From: Blepharisma japonicum
Lineage: Eukaryota; Ciliophora; Heterotrichea; Heterotrichida; Blepharismidae
Direction: 5' to 3'
NCBI GenBank assembly: GCA_949751835.1
Contig: CATKHK010000028.1
Coordinates: 62,001 to 126,000 of the forward strand
Length of the DNA: 64,000 nucleotides
Shown here: positions 37,244-47,811 of the stretch, in pieces
Layout: each line of letters begins with the position of its first letter
How positions within the stretch are numbered: position 1 is the stretch's first letter
Program-made: the position numbers and the translations under genes
Notes under the pieces: generated by a model
Seen by the model: the letters and a program-made list of their open reading frames with translations, nothing else
The model's database searches: none
What the model was told of the DNA's origin: nothing

Positions 37244-39061
37244 ATGGAAAATCTCAAAATCGCATGACATGACCCTAGGATTTATAATCAAGAAAACTCT
37301 CGCTATATATCAACATTTCCTTTTACCTATGAGTTAAGAGCCTTTTCTGCTGTAGAAGAAACTGTCAATTTCTTGCAATCTGAAACAAATCCTTGGGTAC
37401 TGGTTACATCTGGCAGAAATGGTGAAGCATTGGTGAGCCGTGTCTGCGAGTATCCAAATGTAATAGGGATCATCATTTTTTGCATGAATAAGAGAAGAAA
37501 CAAAAAATGGTCAATAAAATATCCAAAAGTGAAAAAAATTGTAACAAAAGGGTTTCATGAAGTTCTTGATCATGCCTCCAATATTTTTAACTACCATATA
37601 ACTCATAGTGTCTTTCAATTAAATGAAGATCCCAGTGTAGGAATGATTGCTCTGACGGATGCAGTAGATCAAAGTGTGCCTTTAAACCAAAACAATAGCC
37701 CAGATTACTATTACCACATGCAAAATGAGCTTGAAATGAGCTTCTTAATGATCATCAAGCTAACATTAAAAAATGAAAACATATCAAGAGGCAAGGTTTT
37801 GGCTGAATTCTTAGCTTTAAATCCATCAAGATCAAGTGAAATTAAACATGTCTTTAACCAAAATAAGAAAGATTTATTAAAATCAATTGTATATACTTAT
37901 TCCACAGACTTAGTATATAGGCAGCTGAATGGGTGCTATGCAAGCAACAGCTATAATAGAGTTATGAATATTACAGCTGCTTCTATGATTGAATTGCAAG
38001 CAAAATCAAACTCTTTGATGCTTAAAGAGAAAACTGTTTTGTATAGAGGTATAAAAATTCCAAAAAGCAATTTAGCTGACTATCAAATAGGGCAATCAGG
38101 GTTTTGGAGTGCTTTTATTAGTACAAGTACAAATGAAGCAGTATCTAGAAGACCTCCATTTGGTGGGAATGTTCAGTTTGTAATCCATCTGTCAGAAAGA
38201 ATACCACATCCTCATATTGTCCTCCCATCAGACTGGTCAATGTTTAGAAGAGAAAACGAAGTTCTTTTGTTGCCTTATTTCCCACTTATAATCACAAATA
38301 TTGAAGATTTAGGCAGCTATACAAAAATAACGGTTCATCAAAATGAGCAACATCTTTCCCTTTCTCTAGATAGTAATATACTGAATGAATACTGGCTCAA
38401 TAGGATTATAAATGAAGTTTCAATTCCATTCAATAACCTCTGTGAACAAATTCAGCTCAGAATCACCAAATCTATTAACTACAGAAACTATTTTTGCCTT
38501 CAAACTCGAGAATATCATAACGAAACAAACTTTCAAAACGATTTAGAAGCTGCAATTTATAGTGTTTACAGATTAAAGGTCATGGATGAGTCGATAAAAG
38601 CCCGTTTTGATAGTAATGCCTCAATAATTAATTACTGGGGAATTCTAAAGAAAGATATAATAGATGGCATGGGCAAATATCTCAGAAAAAAAATTAGCGA
38701 TCTTTTTGAGCCAGATTTCATTAATATGAGAGAAAATATATCAAAAGTGATGAAAGAAGAAATGATTAGTACATTTGAAGTTCCTCTAGATTTGCTATAT
38801 CGGTGCATTAAACCGATTTTTAAAGAAGTTGAAATGCATCTTTATCAATCGGCTCCAAATTTAAATCGCGATAGTATGCAAAACAGTGATGAATATATTG
38901 AAATTTTTTGCAGGAAGGTGGTGATAGAAATGGGATCGGTGATGGCTGGGCAAACACTGAACATAGATCACACTACAGATGCCATGAAAATCAAACTGAA
39001 TGATCAACTAGAAAAACTGAAGATCAAGATTGAAAAAGTATTGGGGCAAATTTTGATTTAA
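37244..39061 (+). CDS. Mono-ADP-ribosyltransferase, R-S-E class (copy 1)
   Basis: The protein has 605 aa, ATG to TAA, with a TGA Trp in IAWHDPRIYN. Residues about 40-125 form a Rossmann-like or receiver-like domain (WVLVTSGRNGEALVSRV, VIGIIIFCMNK). A helical segment leads to the ART domain (about 230-360) with the three hallmarks of arginine-specific ADP-ribosyltransferases: LYRG (R268), SAFISTST, and ENEVLLLP (E-x-E at about 337-339). A helical C-terminal domain follows (about 380-600). It should transfer ADP-ribose from NAD+ to an acceptor, probably Arg by the E-x-E rule; target unknown. There is no signal peptide, so it should act inside the cell. A similar N-terminal domain joined to ART is recalled from bdelloid rotifer proteins. 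Confidence 0.85.
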
Positions 39062-39435
39062 GTATATAATTTTAGAGACTTGAAATATTTATTTCTCTTC
39101 TTCAAATTAGCTAACAGCTTAATAATTTTTAAAAATGGCTTGGAAGTACTTAGCTTTTTGGATCTTTTTAAACCTTTTTGGGATTCTTTTCGAAGTATCA
39201 TAAGTGTTAGTGTTGAAAATATCACTTTTATTACACTAGCACTTTATTTCATGCACTCTCAACAATCTGTCCAATTGCAATAACACTTTGGCTAATTTTG
39301 CTTTTTAAGTCAAAAGCTAAGTCTTTAGTACTATAATTATCTTATAAGTTGTTTAAATTTATTTATTTATAGATAAAATAATTGCAATCAATTTTATTAA
39401 ATTAAAAAGTAAATTATTTTATAATTCTATAAAAT
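39062..39435. other. Intergenic, 374 bp
   Basis: It has one short plus-strand open frame (39080-39283, 67 aa, hydrophobic), which has no ATG and no family match, so it is not called. Otherwise AT-rich. Confidence 0.45.
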
Positions 39436-41028
39436 ATGTCCGCATTAACAACCACTCTTAAAAGAGAAGAAAATTCAGAAGAATCCTTAAAAAAAGCAGT
39501 GGTTCATTTAAGAGAAGAGATTGCTTTCTATGGATATTCTTGGAATTGCTTTAATTGAGGCAGCCAAGATCCTTATGCTTATGTTAAAGGAATGATTTTG
39601 CGCTATCAATCTACCTTTGCTGAGACAATACAATTGATTTTGCTCGATCCCAATTCTGAAACTCAAGATATCCAAAAATTATTTTGTTTTTCTGGCTATA
39701 CAAGAGACATGGAGAGAAATGTTAGGACACGATATTTGAATACAATTGAAATTCCAAAATATTTAATTGATAACTTTGCTGATGAAATTGACAAATATGT
39801 CCATATAGTAATTCAACAGGCTTTTAATGACTTTTTAGCAAGAAAAATGTTTGAAAGAGCAGCAACTTTAGCTAATGCTTATCAAACAAAAGATCCAAAT
39901 ATTACTCAACAATGGAGCAATAGAATTATTGAAGAAGCCAGCCCTATATTATATAAATTAGCTAAAGAATCATACTTATTCAGTACCTTTGATCAAAGTT
40001 TATCTAATGACAAAGACTTAGAAGCTTCATCATTTATTCAGCTTATGCCTGAAAACTTAAAAGACATTTTAAGTGAAGTATACCGCCAAAGCCAAGACAA
40101 GGTAAAAAACCAGAAACAAGAAAAAGAACTCCAAGAAGCTTTGCAGGCTGAGCAAGATCTTGAAAGACAAAAAGAACAGCAAACTCAATTAGCAAGTGTA
40201 TTTGATGAATATAGAAAAAGACAAATTTCTATTGATTCCTTTTTATCATTTATAGAGCAAGACACTGAAGCAAGATATTTTAGAATTGCAGATAAAGACA
40301 CTCAAACTCAAAGTGATTTGTTTGGAGTCGAGTTTTTTAGACCCCTTTCTTTTTCGATGCTATTTAATTCGCGCATAATTCATTTGCAAGTTACCAATTT
40401 TTACCTTGAGGATGATGAAGTGATCCTTTTAGCTGAAATGGTAAGAAGAAATAGGGGTTTAAGAATTTTGGAACTTCAGAATAATCTCATTGGAGATAAG
40501 GGAGCAATTGCTTTAGGAAAGGTGCTAGAATTTAATTCTTATCTTAGTCTTCTTCATTTGCAGCAAAATCAAATTGGTGATCAAGGCGTAATAGCTCTTG
40601 CTCAAGGGTTATGAAATAACTCTAATCTGAAGATACTTCATGTTTCTAGCAATCAAGTTAAAGATGGTGGAGCTATTGCATTCGGGCAAGCTCTTAAAGT
40701 GAATTCAGTTCTTCAAGAGTTATATCTTAGTGACAATCAAATTCAAGATGAGGGAGCAGCTGCTCTTGGAGAAGCTTTAATACTCAACTTTGTTTTGGTT
40801 ACTTTAGATATTTCTTCCAATCAAATTGGCGATGATGGATCTGCCAGGTTAGGACGAGGGCTTAGACAGAATTCTACCCTTAAGAACTTGAATCTTGCAG
40901 GGAACAAGATAACGAATGATGGCGCATTGGAAATTATGCAATTAATGGAGCTTAAAGAAACTCTTCAAAGTTTAAATCTCAATGAAAATCATTTTGTTAG
41001 CGAAGGAGCCCAAGCATTAAAAAAATAA
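39436..41028 (+). CDS. Leucine-rich-repeat (RNase-inhibitor/NLRC3-type) protein
   Basis: The protein has 530 aa, ATG 39436 to TAA, with TGA Trp at 39556 (CFNWGS) and 40612 (GLWNNSNL). The N-terminal two thirds are helical with a Gln/Glu-rich coiled coil (KNQKQEKELQEALQAEQDLE). The C-terminal LRRs (about 310-530) have the RI-type repeat LxxLxLxxNxIGDxGAxALG, seen in LELQNNLIGDKGAIALG and LYLSDNQIQDEGAAALG. There is no NACHT or NB-ARC nucleotide-binding domain. It lies between two ADP-ribosyltransferase paralogs on the same strand, which may or may not mean a joint role. Confidence 0.88.
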
Positions 41029-41657
41029 CCAGCATTCAAGGAATAAAATTGAATTTTAACTTTATTAAAACTAACAATAGTTGGAGAATTTACAAAAAAA
41101 CCCTTATAACCCGAGACGATTGTGGCTCAGGTTTCACAATCTTTCTCTGAGGGAAAAGGGGAGTTGGCTTAAAACTACCCAAAGCCAGGAACCGCATCAA
41201 GAGTTTTTAGTCGTTTAGTTAGCCAATAGAAATCGGTTGAGCCAGCTATCTTTTTTCTGCTAGGAAAGATTGAAAGCAAAGCAATAAATCATGCTCACGC
41301 TATAATCTATTAATGACTAGCCTTCCTTCTTAAAATTAAAAGTAGGATTATTCATGCTCCTATTATTTTCTTGTCATTGACCTCTCCTTAGGCTATATTT
41401 ATCTTTTTCTCTTCCAAACTCAGAAATAGTTAATTCAATACTCTTCTCTATCCAACTTGCTTGCTAGTGATCTGCACTAATAGTATATATTTACGCTATT
41501 CTTCTAAGAACTTTAAATCCATTTTCTCAAAAAACCCACAGCAAACGAATTGACTCTCTGCTTTAATCTCTTTTAATTTGATAGCTAAACTTCTTATTTA
41601 TCCTAATTTCTGTTAATATTAGCTTAAAGTCTATAGAAAAATTATAATCTATAAAAT
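41029..41657. other. Intergenic, 629 bp, includes a candidate structured RNA
   Basis: The first part holds the RNA candidate (41101-41256). The rest is AT-rich with no open frame of note on either strand. Confidence 0.45.
41101..41256 (+). ncRNA. Candidate structured non-coding RNA with Pol III-type T-run
   Basis: This stretch is clearly GC-richer than its surroundings and folds locally. GATTGTG (41118-41124) pairs with CACAATC (41135-41141), 7 bp with a 10-nt loop. TGGCTT (41165-41170) pairs with AAGCCA (41182-41187). CCC/AGA (41110-41116) can close the first hairpin against TCT/GGG (41144-41153). Loop bases CTCAG could pair with CTGAG just downstream, a possible pseudoknot. It ends in TTTTTT at 41251-41256, a Pol III-type terminator. 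It does not match U1-U6, SRP, RNase P or a tRNA as recalled. Strand is inferred from the T-run. Confidence 0.4.
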
Positions 41658-43478
41658 ATGGAGACATTAAAAATTGTGTGGCATGATCCCCACTTATACA
41701 ACTGAGAAAATTCTCGCTACATAGAAGAGTTTCCATTTACCTATGAGTTAAGAGCCTTTTCTGAAGTAGAAGAAACCATCAAGTTTTTGGAATCTGAAGA
41801 AAATAAGTGGGTACTGGTGACATCTGGCAGAAACGGTGAAGCTTTGGTGAGTTGTGTCAACGGACACAAAAATGTCATCGGAATCATCATTTTTTGCAGA
41901 AATAAGAAAAAACATCAAAAATGGTCGATTATGTACTCAAAAGAAATAGAAATAGAAACACGAGGATTTTCAAAAGTTCTTGAGCATGCTACCGAAATGT
42001 TTAATCGCGGTGTAGCTCATTCTGTCTTACAGTTAGGCGAAAATTCTGGTAAAGGAATGAAGATTTTAATGGACGCAGTCGATCCAAGTCAATCTTCAAA
42101 CCAACATAGATATTCAAACAAATATTACCACATGCAGAATGAGCTTGAGATGAGCTTCTTAATGATCATCAAGCTAGCTTTAAAAATGAAAAAGATAGAC
42201 AGAGATAAGGTCTTAGCAGAGTTTTTATCTTTAAAACCATCAAATGAAGTTAAAAATGCCTTTAAAAAAGGCAAAAAAAACTTAATAAAGTCTATTTTAT
42301 ACCTTTACTCAACAAATGAAGTTTTTAATGAGCTGAATCAATGCTTTGCAAGCAATGAATACCATAAAGTTGCGTATATCACAGCTGCTTTAATGTTGGA
42401 GTTAAAAGCTAGAGAAGCAGACTTTATGCTTCAAGAAGAAACTGTACTTTATAGAGGTGCAGAACTAACAAATGAAGAAAAAAATGCTTATGTAATAGGC
42501 AGGTCTGGCTTCTTTAGTGCTTTTACTAGCACATCTAAAAAGGAGTCTGTTTCAAGAAATGAATGTCACAGAGGAAATATACAGTTTGAAGTTCATCTAT
42601 CATTAAAAATACCTCATCCTCATATCGTATTTCCGGCACGGTGATCAATGGTGAATTCAGAAAAGGAAGTCCTTCTGCTTCCTTATTTTCCATTCATAGT
42701 TGAAGCAATTACAGATCTTACTGACAATCACGGCCCATATACAAGAATAGTGGTGAGACAAGATGAAAATCATCCATCCCTCGTCCTTGACAGTGAAGTT
42801 CTGTTAAATTACTGGCTTGATAAAATATGAAACTATGTGTCAGTTCCATTCAACAATCTTTATCAACAAATAAGTAGCAAAATTTCTGGATATATTGACT
42901 TTTCACAATATTTTTATAACAGAAACCCAAAAACAGAAAAAACTCAATTTGAAGATGAGCTGGAAAGCGTTATAACTTGGGTTTATGACTGGGCACTGCA
43001 TAATTCATATATAACTTCTTTAGGCAAAGATGCATCTATAAAAAATTATTGGAAAACCTTAAAAAAATTAATTATATCAGGTATGGCAAAGCACTTAAAA
43101 GAAAAAATTAATAAAATTTTTGAGCTGGACTTCATGAAAATGAATGAAAATATCAAGAAAAATCTTGTAAAAATAATGAATGGTGAGATACTGGCCACAT
43201 TTGACATCTCTTTGGATTTACTTTCAGACTGTATTAAGCCCATTTTTAAAGAAGCTGAGAAGTATCTTATACAATCAGAACCTTCAAGTAGTGACACAGA
43301 GAGCAGCAAATACATTAACTGTTTTAAGAATACTGTAGTAACTGCAATGAAAGTGGCAATGTCAGGAGAAAGATTGCCTATTATTGATAGAACTACAAAT
43401 GAACTTCGAATTAGGCTTAACATGCAGCTTAAATCATTGGAAAATAAGATTTCGAAAGTTATCGGCAACATGTTTTAG
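41658..43478 (+). CDS. Mono-ADP-ribosyltransferase, R-S-E class (copy 2)
   Basis: The protein has 606 aa, ATG to TAG, with TGA Trp at about 41703, 42642 and 42828. It repeats the architecture of the copy at 37244: N-terminal WVLVTSGRNGEAL domain, ART domain with LYRGAEL, SAFTSTS and SEKEVLLLP (E-x-E), then a helical C-terminal domain. The N-terminal TYELRAFS and the middle QNELEMSFLMIIKLAL are nearly identical between copies, so these are tandem duplicates with the LRR gene between them. Catalytic residues are intact. No signal peptide is seen. Confidence 0.85.
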
Positions 43479-43648
43479 AATATAGCTTAATTCGTTTAAT
43501 ATAAATAAACTTGAATTGATATTAAGAAAATCAAATGAGAATTAAATTAAATAAGCAATGGAATGCTTATGCATTTGAAGTAACGATTTAATTATTTTAT
43601 CGTTTCCTACTTGCAACTTAAACGTTAATACTTTGATGTTATTAATAC

Positions 43649-44884
43649 TTATTGTAAGTGGCGATCCTCTTCTAAAATTACTTTTCTAGCTAAATCAAAC
43701 CTAAAAAGTTTGTTTTTCTTTGAAATAAAATAAACTGAGTTTCCAAACTCAACTGAGCAGCTTAAAAATCTTAGATCCAGCTTATCACTTTTTCTGATTT
43801 GTGTCCAGCGATTTATTTCTTCTTCGGGGTTTTGCTCATAAATAAACCCTGACTTTTCAATAGCATAAATTCTCCCGTTTCCTTTGAAAATAGTTTTATT
43901 GTTTCTATCTCTAAGTGGAAGTATATTTTGATGGCAATTTTCAGATATATCATATTGATAAACCCCTGGCAGACCTACGCCAGAATAATAGATAAAATTG
44001 GAATAATTAGCACAAGTAATTCAAGCTATTGGAAGATCTAAGGGCTTCAAGGTCACTCATTCGCTTTTAATTAAATCATATTTTTGAACATTTTCCATGT
44101 TTTTCCCATTATTACCACCAAAAGCGTACACAGATTTATCTAAGTAAATTAATCCAGAGCATGTACACCCAATGCCTAGGACAAGATTTTTAGCTTGATA
44201 TGATTCGTCAATAATAAAAGTCGAGCCGAAGTAAATACCGTGATTTTTACTTCCATAACAAAATATATTGCCATTAGGAAGCAAGCACATAGAGGTATTT
44301 TTTGGAGGATTTTCTAAATTTTCAATTTTTATTTCACTAACAGAAAAATCTTCAAGGTTATAGGTAACCAGAGTTGTCGATCTTTTTTTGAAACAGGAAA
44401 TTTTACTCTTAATAATTTCATTTAAAAATTCATTACAAGGAATGTCAATATTTTCTTCTGTAGAAGTTGCTACTATTTCTTTTATACGCTCTTGTGTTGA
44501 ATATCTCCTAATTTCATCTAAATTTACAGTCTTTCTTACCACTGGATCGCTCAAAATGAGGCCTTGAATAATTTTTTCAATCTTTTCTATTTCTTTATTA
44601 ATTTTTTCAACAGTTTGATTTAGTTGAACGTTCAGTCTCTTAATTTCATTATAGACATTCGTTGTAATTTTTACTTTTTCTTGGAAAAGCTCTTCAATTT
44701 TGTGCGTAAGCTCAAAAATCATGACTTCTGATTCAGTATTTTTTAAAGCTTTAAGCTGATGAGCTGCAAATGATATTATTTCTAGATGGTTTAGCACATG
44801 AACTTTGCAGATACCTACGGCATAATTTTGGCAACTGCAAACGAAATCAGAAGTTGAAAGGCATCCTTCAATATAGCACTTCAT
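43649..44884 (-). CDS. B-box-like, coiled-coil, kelch protein (complete copy)
   Basis: The protein has 411 aa, start ATG 44884, stop TAA 43649; TGA Trp at two sites near 44055 and 44020 joins the C-terminal 140 residues. The N-terminus (CYIEGCLSTSDFVCSCQN, then ICKVHVLNH) has the Cys/His spacing of a B-box-like zinc finger. A coiled coil follows (about 50-115). The C-terminal half has kelch-like repeats (MCLLPNGNIFCYGS, SVYAFGGNNG). This is the TRIM-like order without the RING, so ubiquitin ligase activity is not expected. Confidence 0.78.
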
Positions 44885-44920
44885 AGTTTTAAAATATTAC
44901 TATCAATAAGTGTTTATTTT

Positions 44921-45712
44921 TTAATTCTTAAATTTATTTAGATTGTTTCTATGTATTTTTTTAATTGTGCTATTATTGCTTTCTTTATTAATTAGCCCTG
45001 AAAAAGTGCATTCAATACCTTGGATAAGATATTTAGCATTATATGAATCATCAATTATAAAAGTTGTGCCAAAATATCTACCAATATTTCTTTCTCCATA
45101 GCAAAAAATATTGCCATTAGGAAGTAAACACATAGAGGTTTTATTATGGGGAGCTTCTAAATTTCCAATATAATTTTCACTTACCGAAAAATCCTCAAGA
45201 TTATAAGTAATTAGAAGCTTTAGCCTGCTTTTAAAAAAGGAAATTTGGTTTGAATAATGCACATTTTGAGGAATGCTAATATTTTCTTGAGAAGATGCTA
45301 TTACTTCTTGTATATGCCCTTGTGATAAATCTTTCTGGATTTCTTCTAATGCGACCTTATTTCTTGCATCCGAACCACTTATGCTGAGACCTTTTATAGT
45401 TTCTTCAATTTTTTCTATTTCTTGATTAATTTTTTCAACTGTTTGGTTAGATTGACAAATCAACTTGTTAATTTCATTTTGAACATTACTGATTATTTTT
45501 ATTTTTTCATGATTAAGCTCTATAATTTTGTTTTTGAGCTCAAAAATAATTGCATCTGTTTCAGCATTATTTGAAGCTTTAATCATATGGCTGATATTAA
45601 TAAAACTTGTTATATGATTTAGCAAATGCACTTTACATATACCAATTCCAGAATTTTGGCAGCTACAAATAAAATCAGAAGCTATCAAGCATCCTTCAAA
45701 ATGGCATTTCAT
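44921..45712 (-). CDS. B-box-like, coiled-coil protein, kelch half truncated
   Basis: The protein has 263 aa and is a paralog of the gene 36 bp downstream. It has the same N-terminal Cys/His finger (CHFEGCLIASDFICSCQN) and coiled coil, and NGNIFCYGERN in the first kelch repeat. It then diverges after SGLI into an Asn/Lys-rich tail (NNSTIKKIHRNNLNKFKN) and stops at TAA. The rest of the kelch propeller is missing. It may be a shortened functional protein or a gene in decay; the intact frame favours the former only weakly. Confidence 0.7.
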   Translation of the reverse strand: MKCHFEGCLIASDFICSCQNSGIGICKVHLLNHITSFINISHMIKASNNAETDAIIFELKNKIIELNHEKIKIISNVQNEINKLICQSNQTVEKINQEIEKIEETIKGLSISGSDARNKVALEEIQKDLSQGHIQEVIASSQENISIPQNVHYSNQISFFKSRLKLLITYNLEDFSVSENYIGNLEAPHNKTSMCLLPNGNIFCYGERNIGRYFGTTFIIDDSYNAKYLIQGIECTFSGLINKESNNSTIKKIHRNNLNKFKN

Positions 45713-46511
45713 TTATTAATAATTTTATAACAATAATTGTTGCCCAAGCTATAGACTAAAAATTTCTAATTTTCAATAGGTATAATAGATTTTAAAGGTT
45801 TGCTATGAATAATATGTTTCTCCTTTATGGCGGAAAATTTCTCTATTTTATTCTCAGGACTCAAAACTCATATATAAAATGCTATATTGCTTATTATTTC
45901 AATACACTTTATGTGATTTTTTATCATGATTTTTCACATTATTCCTTCATAAACTTATTATTTTGATTTCCCCCATCTTTTAGAGGGGATAAAACATTAA
46001 AAAATTATCAGATTTAGAAATATTAATCCATTTAAAAGAGTTCTCTTAAGGGGGAATAAGCGAAATAGTAGTATTCAATTTGATTACTAAGTCCAAAATA
46101 ATTAAAACTTCTCTTCTCATAGCTTTTGACATTTCGAGTGAAATAATTTTAAAAATTATATATCTTTCAACCCATTTTTACATTCATCGTGCATGAGGGA
46201 TATATTTCATATTTTTTATCAAGAAAATATTGCTTATTATTATTTCAAAGCAGAATATCTGCATCTAATCTTTCCAAAAATCGAAATTTATATTTCAGTT
46301 TAACTGCTTTAAATAGCGTATAGAATGGGCCTGCAGCAGTTGCTACAAATGGATAATTATGAAAAAATAATTATTATTCTTCCAATATTAAAAGCAGAGC
46401 CTTCGTTATATTCAAAGAGTGTAAATTTTTCTAATCAGATCTGATCGGTTAAAACCTTTATCAATTGCAAAATAATTTGATAATAATAATTAATTCCTAG
46501 ACTACTAAGTC
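45713..46511. other. Intergenic, 799 bp, nothing recognised
   Basis: A divergent region between the B-box gene and the NBR1-like gene, AT-rich with T-runs. It holds no gene or RNA that could be supported. Confidence 0.45.
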
Positions 46512-47762
46512 ATGAACGGAATTCGCTTTCATATTGGATCAGAAAAGATTCAAATAGTTGAGTGTCCAAGCACTTTTTCAGCCTTATGCAGCTTAGTAGA
46601 GCAGAACGTGCCTCACTATCAAATTTCCCAAATCACATACGAAGACGCCGATGGTGATTTTATTGCTATCAAAAATGATGAAGACTTTGTTGAAGCTATA
46701 AAAATAGGTAAAAAAATCAATGGAGTTTTACTTCTCCACCTGAAAGGGACTATATTGAGCCAAAGCTTTATGACTCACAGCATCAAGGAAAAAACATTTT
46801 CTGATGTTGAGGTAATTGAAGAAGAGCACCAGGCCTTCCAATCACCCCAATCGCCATTTGAAATAGATTACTTAGTCCCTTGCTATGCTTGTGATGGGAA
46901 ATTTGAGAAATGCTTGTTATGCTCCGGAAGTGGGCTGGTTGATGCAAGCCAAGACCCTAAGCTTAAACAAATATTGCAAAGCGAAATCGAAAATTATTTG
47001 CCAAGAGTTAAACAATCAGTAGAAAACAATAAATCAGAAATCGTTCAAGAGAGAGTAACATGCGATAGCTGTGGGGTCTCCCCAATTATTGGACATCGAT
47101 ATAAATGCTCAGTTTGCCAAAACTTTGATTTTTGTAGCAAATGTGAAGCAAGTGTAGATCATGAACATCCATTTATCAAAATCCGTACCCAGGAGCAGGC
47201 ACCAAAAACTATTTTCTGTGCTCTTGATGAGCAAGAGCCTAAGCCTAAGCCAAAAGCTGGGCTAAAATGCTTCAAAAAGCAATGCACTCAAGATACGAGA
47301 CTGCTTTGTTCCTTTGTAAAAAATATTACTGGCACTGACAGCGATGAAGTTATTGCAGGATCAAACTATTCCAAGACTTGGAGACTTCGCAATGATGGTA
47401 AAAACTCTTGGCCAATCGGCTGCACCCTTGTTTGCATTAAAGGTGACGCTATTGAAGGAGCCACTCCTCTCCCACCTTTAAAGTCAGGCGAAGAAGCAAA
47501 CATTACAGTAACCTTCACTGCTCCTACAGAAGAAGGAAGATACACATCATTTTGGAGGGCTGCAGACCCTGCAGGCACCAAATTCGGACAAAGAGTATGG
47601 TCAACTATTCTAGTAACCAAGCCAAAAGACCAATTTGCTGAAAAAACCCAAGCTCTCATTGAAATGTTCAACAACCCTGAACTTGTAAAACTTGCTTTAG
47701 AAAAAGCTGGAGGCGATTTAATGAAAGCCACTGAGGCTTTATTGAACGGAAGTGTCCTCTAA
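46512..47762 (+). CDS. NBR1-like selective autophagy receptor
   Basis: The protein has 416 aa, ATG to TAA. Domains in order: PB1 (1-78; QITYEDADGDFIAIKNDEDF with the acidic OPCA loop), a CxxCxG/CxxCxGxG zinc-like knot (124-141), a ZZ zinc finger (182-223; CDSCGVSPIIGHRYKC), the NBR1/FW domain (270-368; TWRLRNDGKNSWPIG, RVWSTI), and a C-terminal UBA (375-413; ALEKAGGDLMKATEALL). This is the classic NBR1 layout, which links ubiquitinated or clustered cargo to ATG8. No LIR motif could be fixed. All Trp codons are TGG. Confidence 0.92.
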   Translation: MNGIRFHIGSEKIQIVECPSTFSALCSLVEQNVPHYQISQITYEDADGDFIAIKNDEDFVEAIKIGKKINGVLLLHLKGTILSQSFMTHSIKEKTFSDVEVIEEEHQAFQSPQSPFEIDYLVPCYACDGKFEKCLLCSGSGLVDASQDPKLKQILQSEIENYLPRVKQSVENNKSEIVQERVTCDSCGVSPIIGHRYKCSVCQNFDFCSKCEASVDHEHPFIKIRTQEQAPKTIFCALDEQEPKPKPKAGLKCFKKQCTQDTRLLCSFVKNITGTDSDEVIAGSNYSKTWRLRNDGKNSWPIGCTLVCIKGDAIEGATPLPPLKSGEEANITVTFTAPTEEGRYTSFWRAADPAGTKFGQRVWSTILVTKPKDQFAEKTQALIEMFNNPELVKLALEKAGGDLMKATEALLNGSVL

Positions 47763-47811
47763 TTGAACTGACATAAATAATTCAGTTGTTTAACTAGTGT
47801 TTAAATATTAA

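Noticed and set aside
39080-39283. Plus-strand open frame of 67 residues, hydrophobic
   Set aside because: It has no ATG at its start and no recognisable family; its position between genes makes chance more likely.
41281-41580. Minus-strand frame reads protein-like if TAA/TAG are taken as Gln
   Set aside because: The density of TAA and TAG is what random AT-rich DNA would give, and no gene here uses them as sense codons. It is likely chance.
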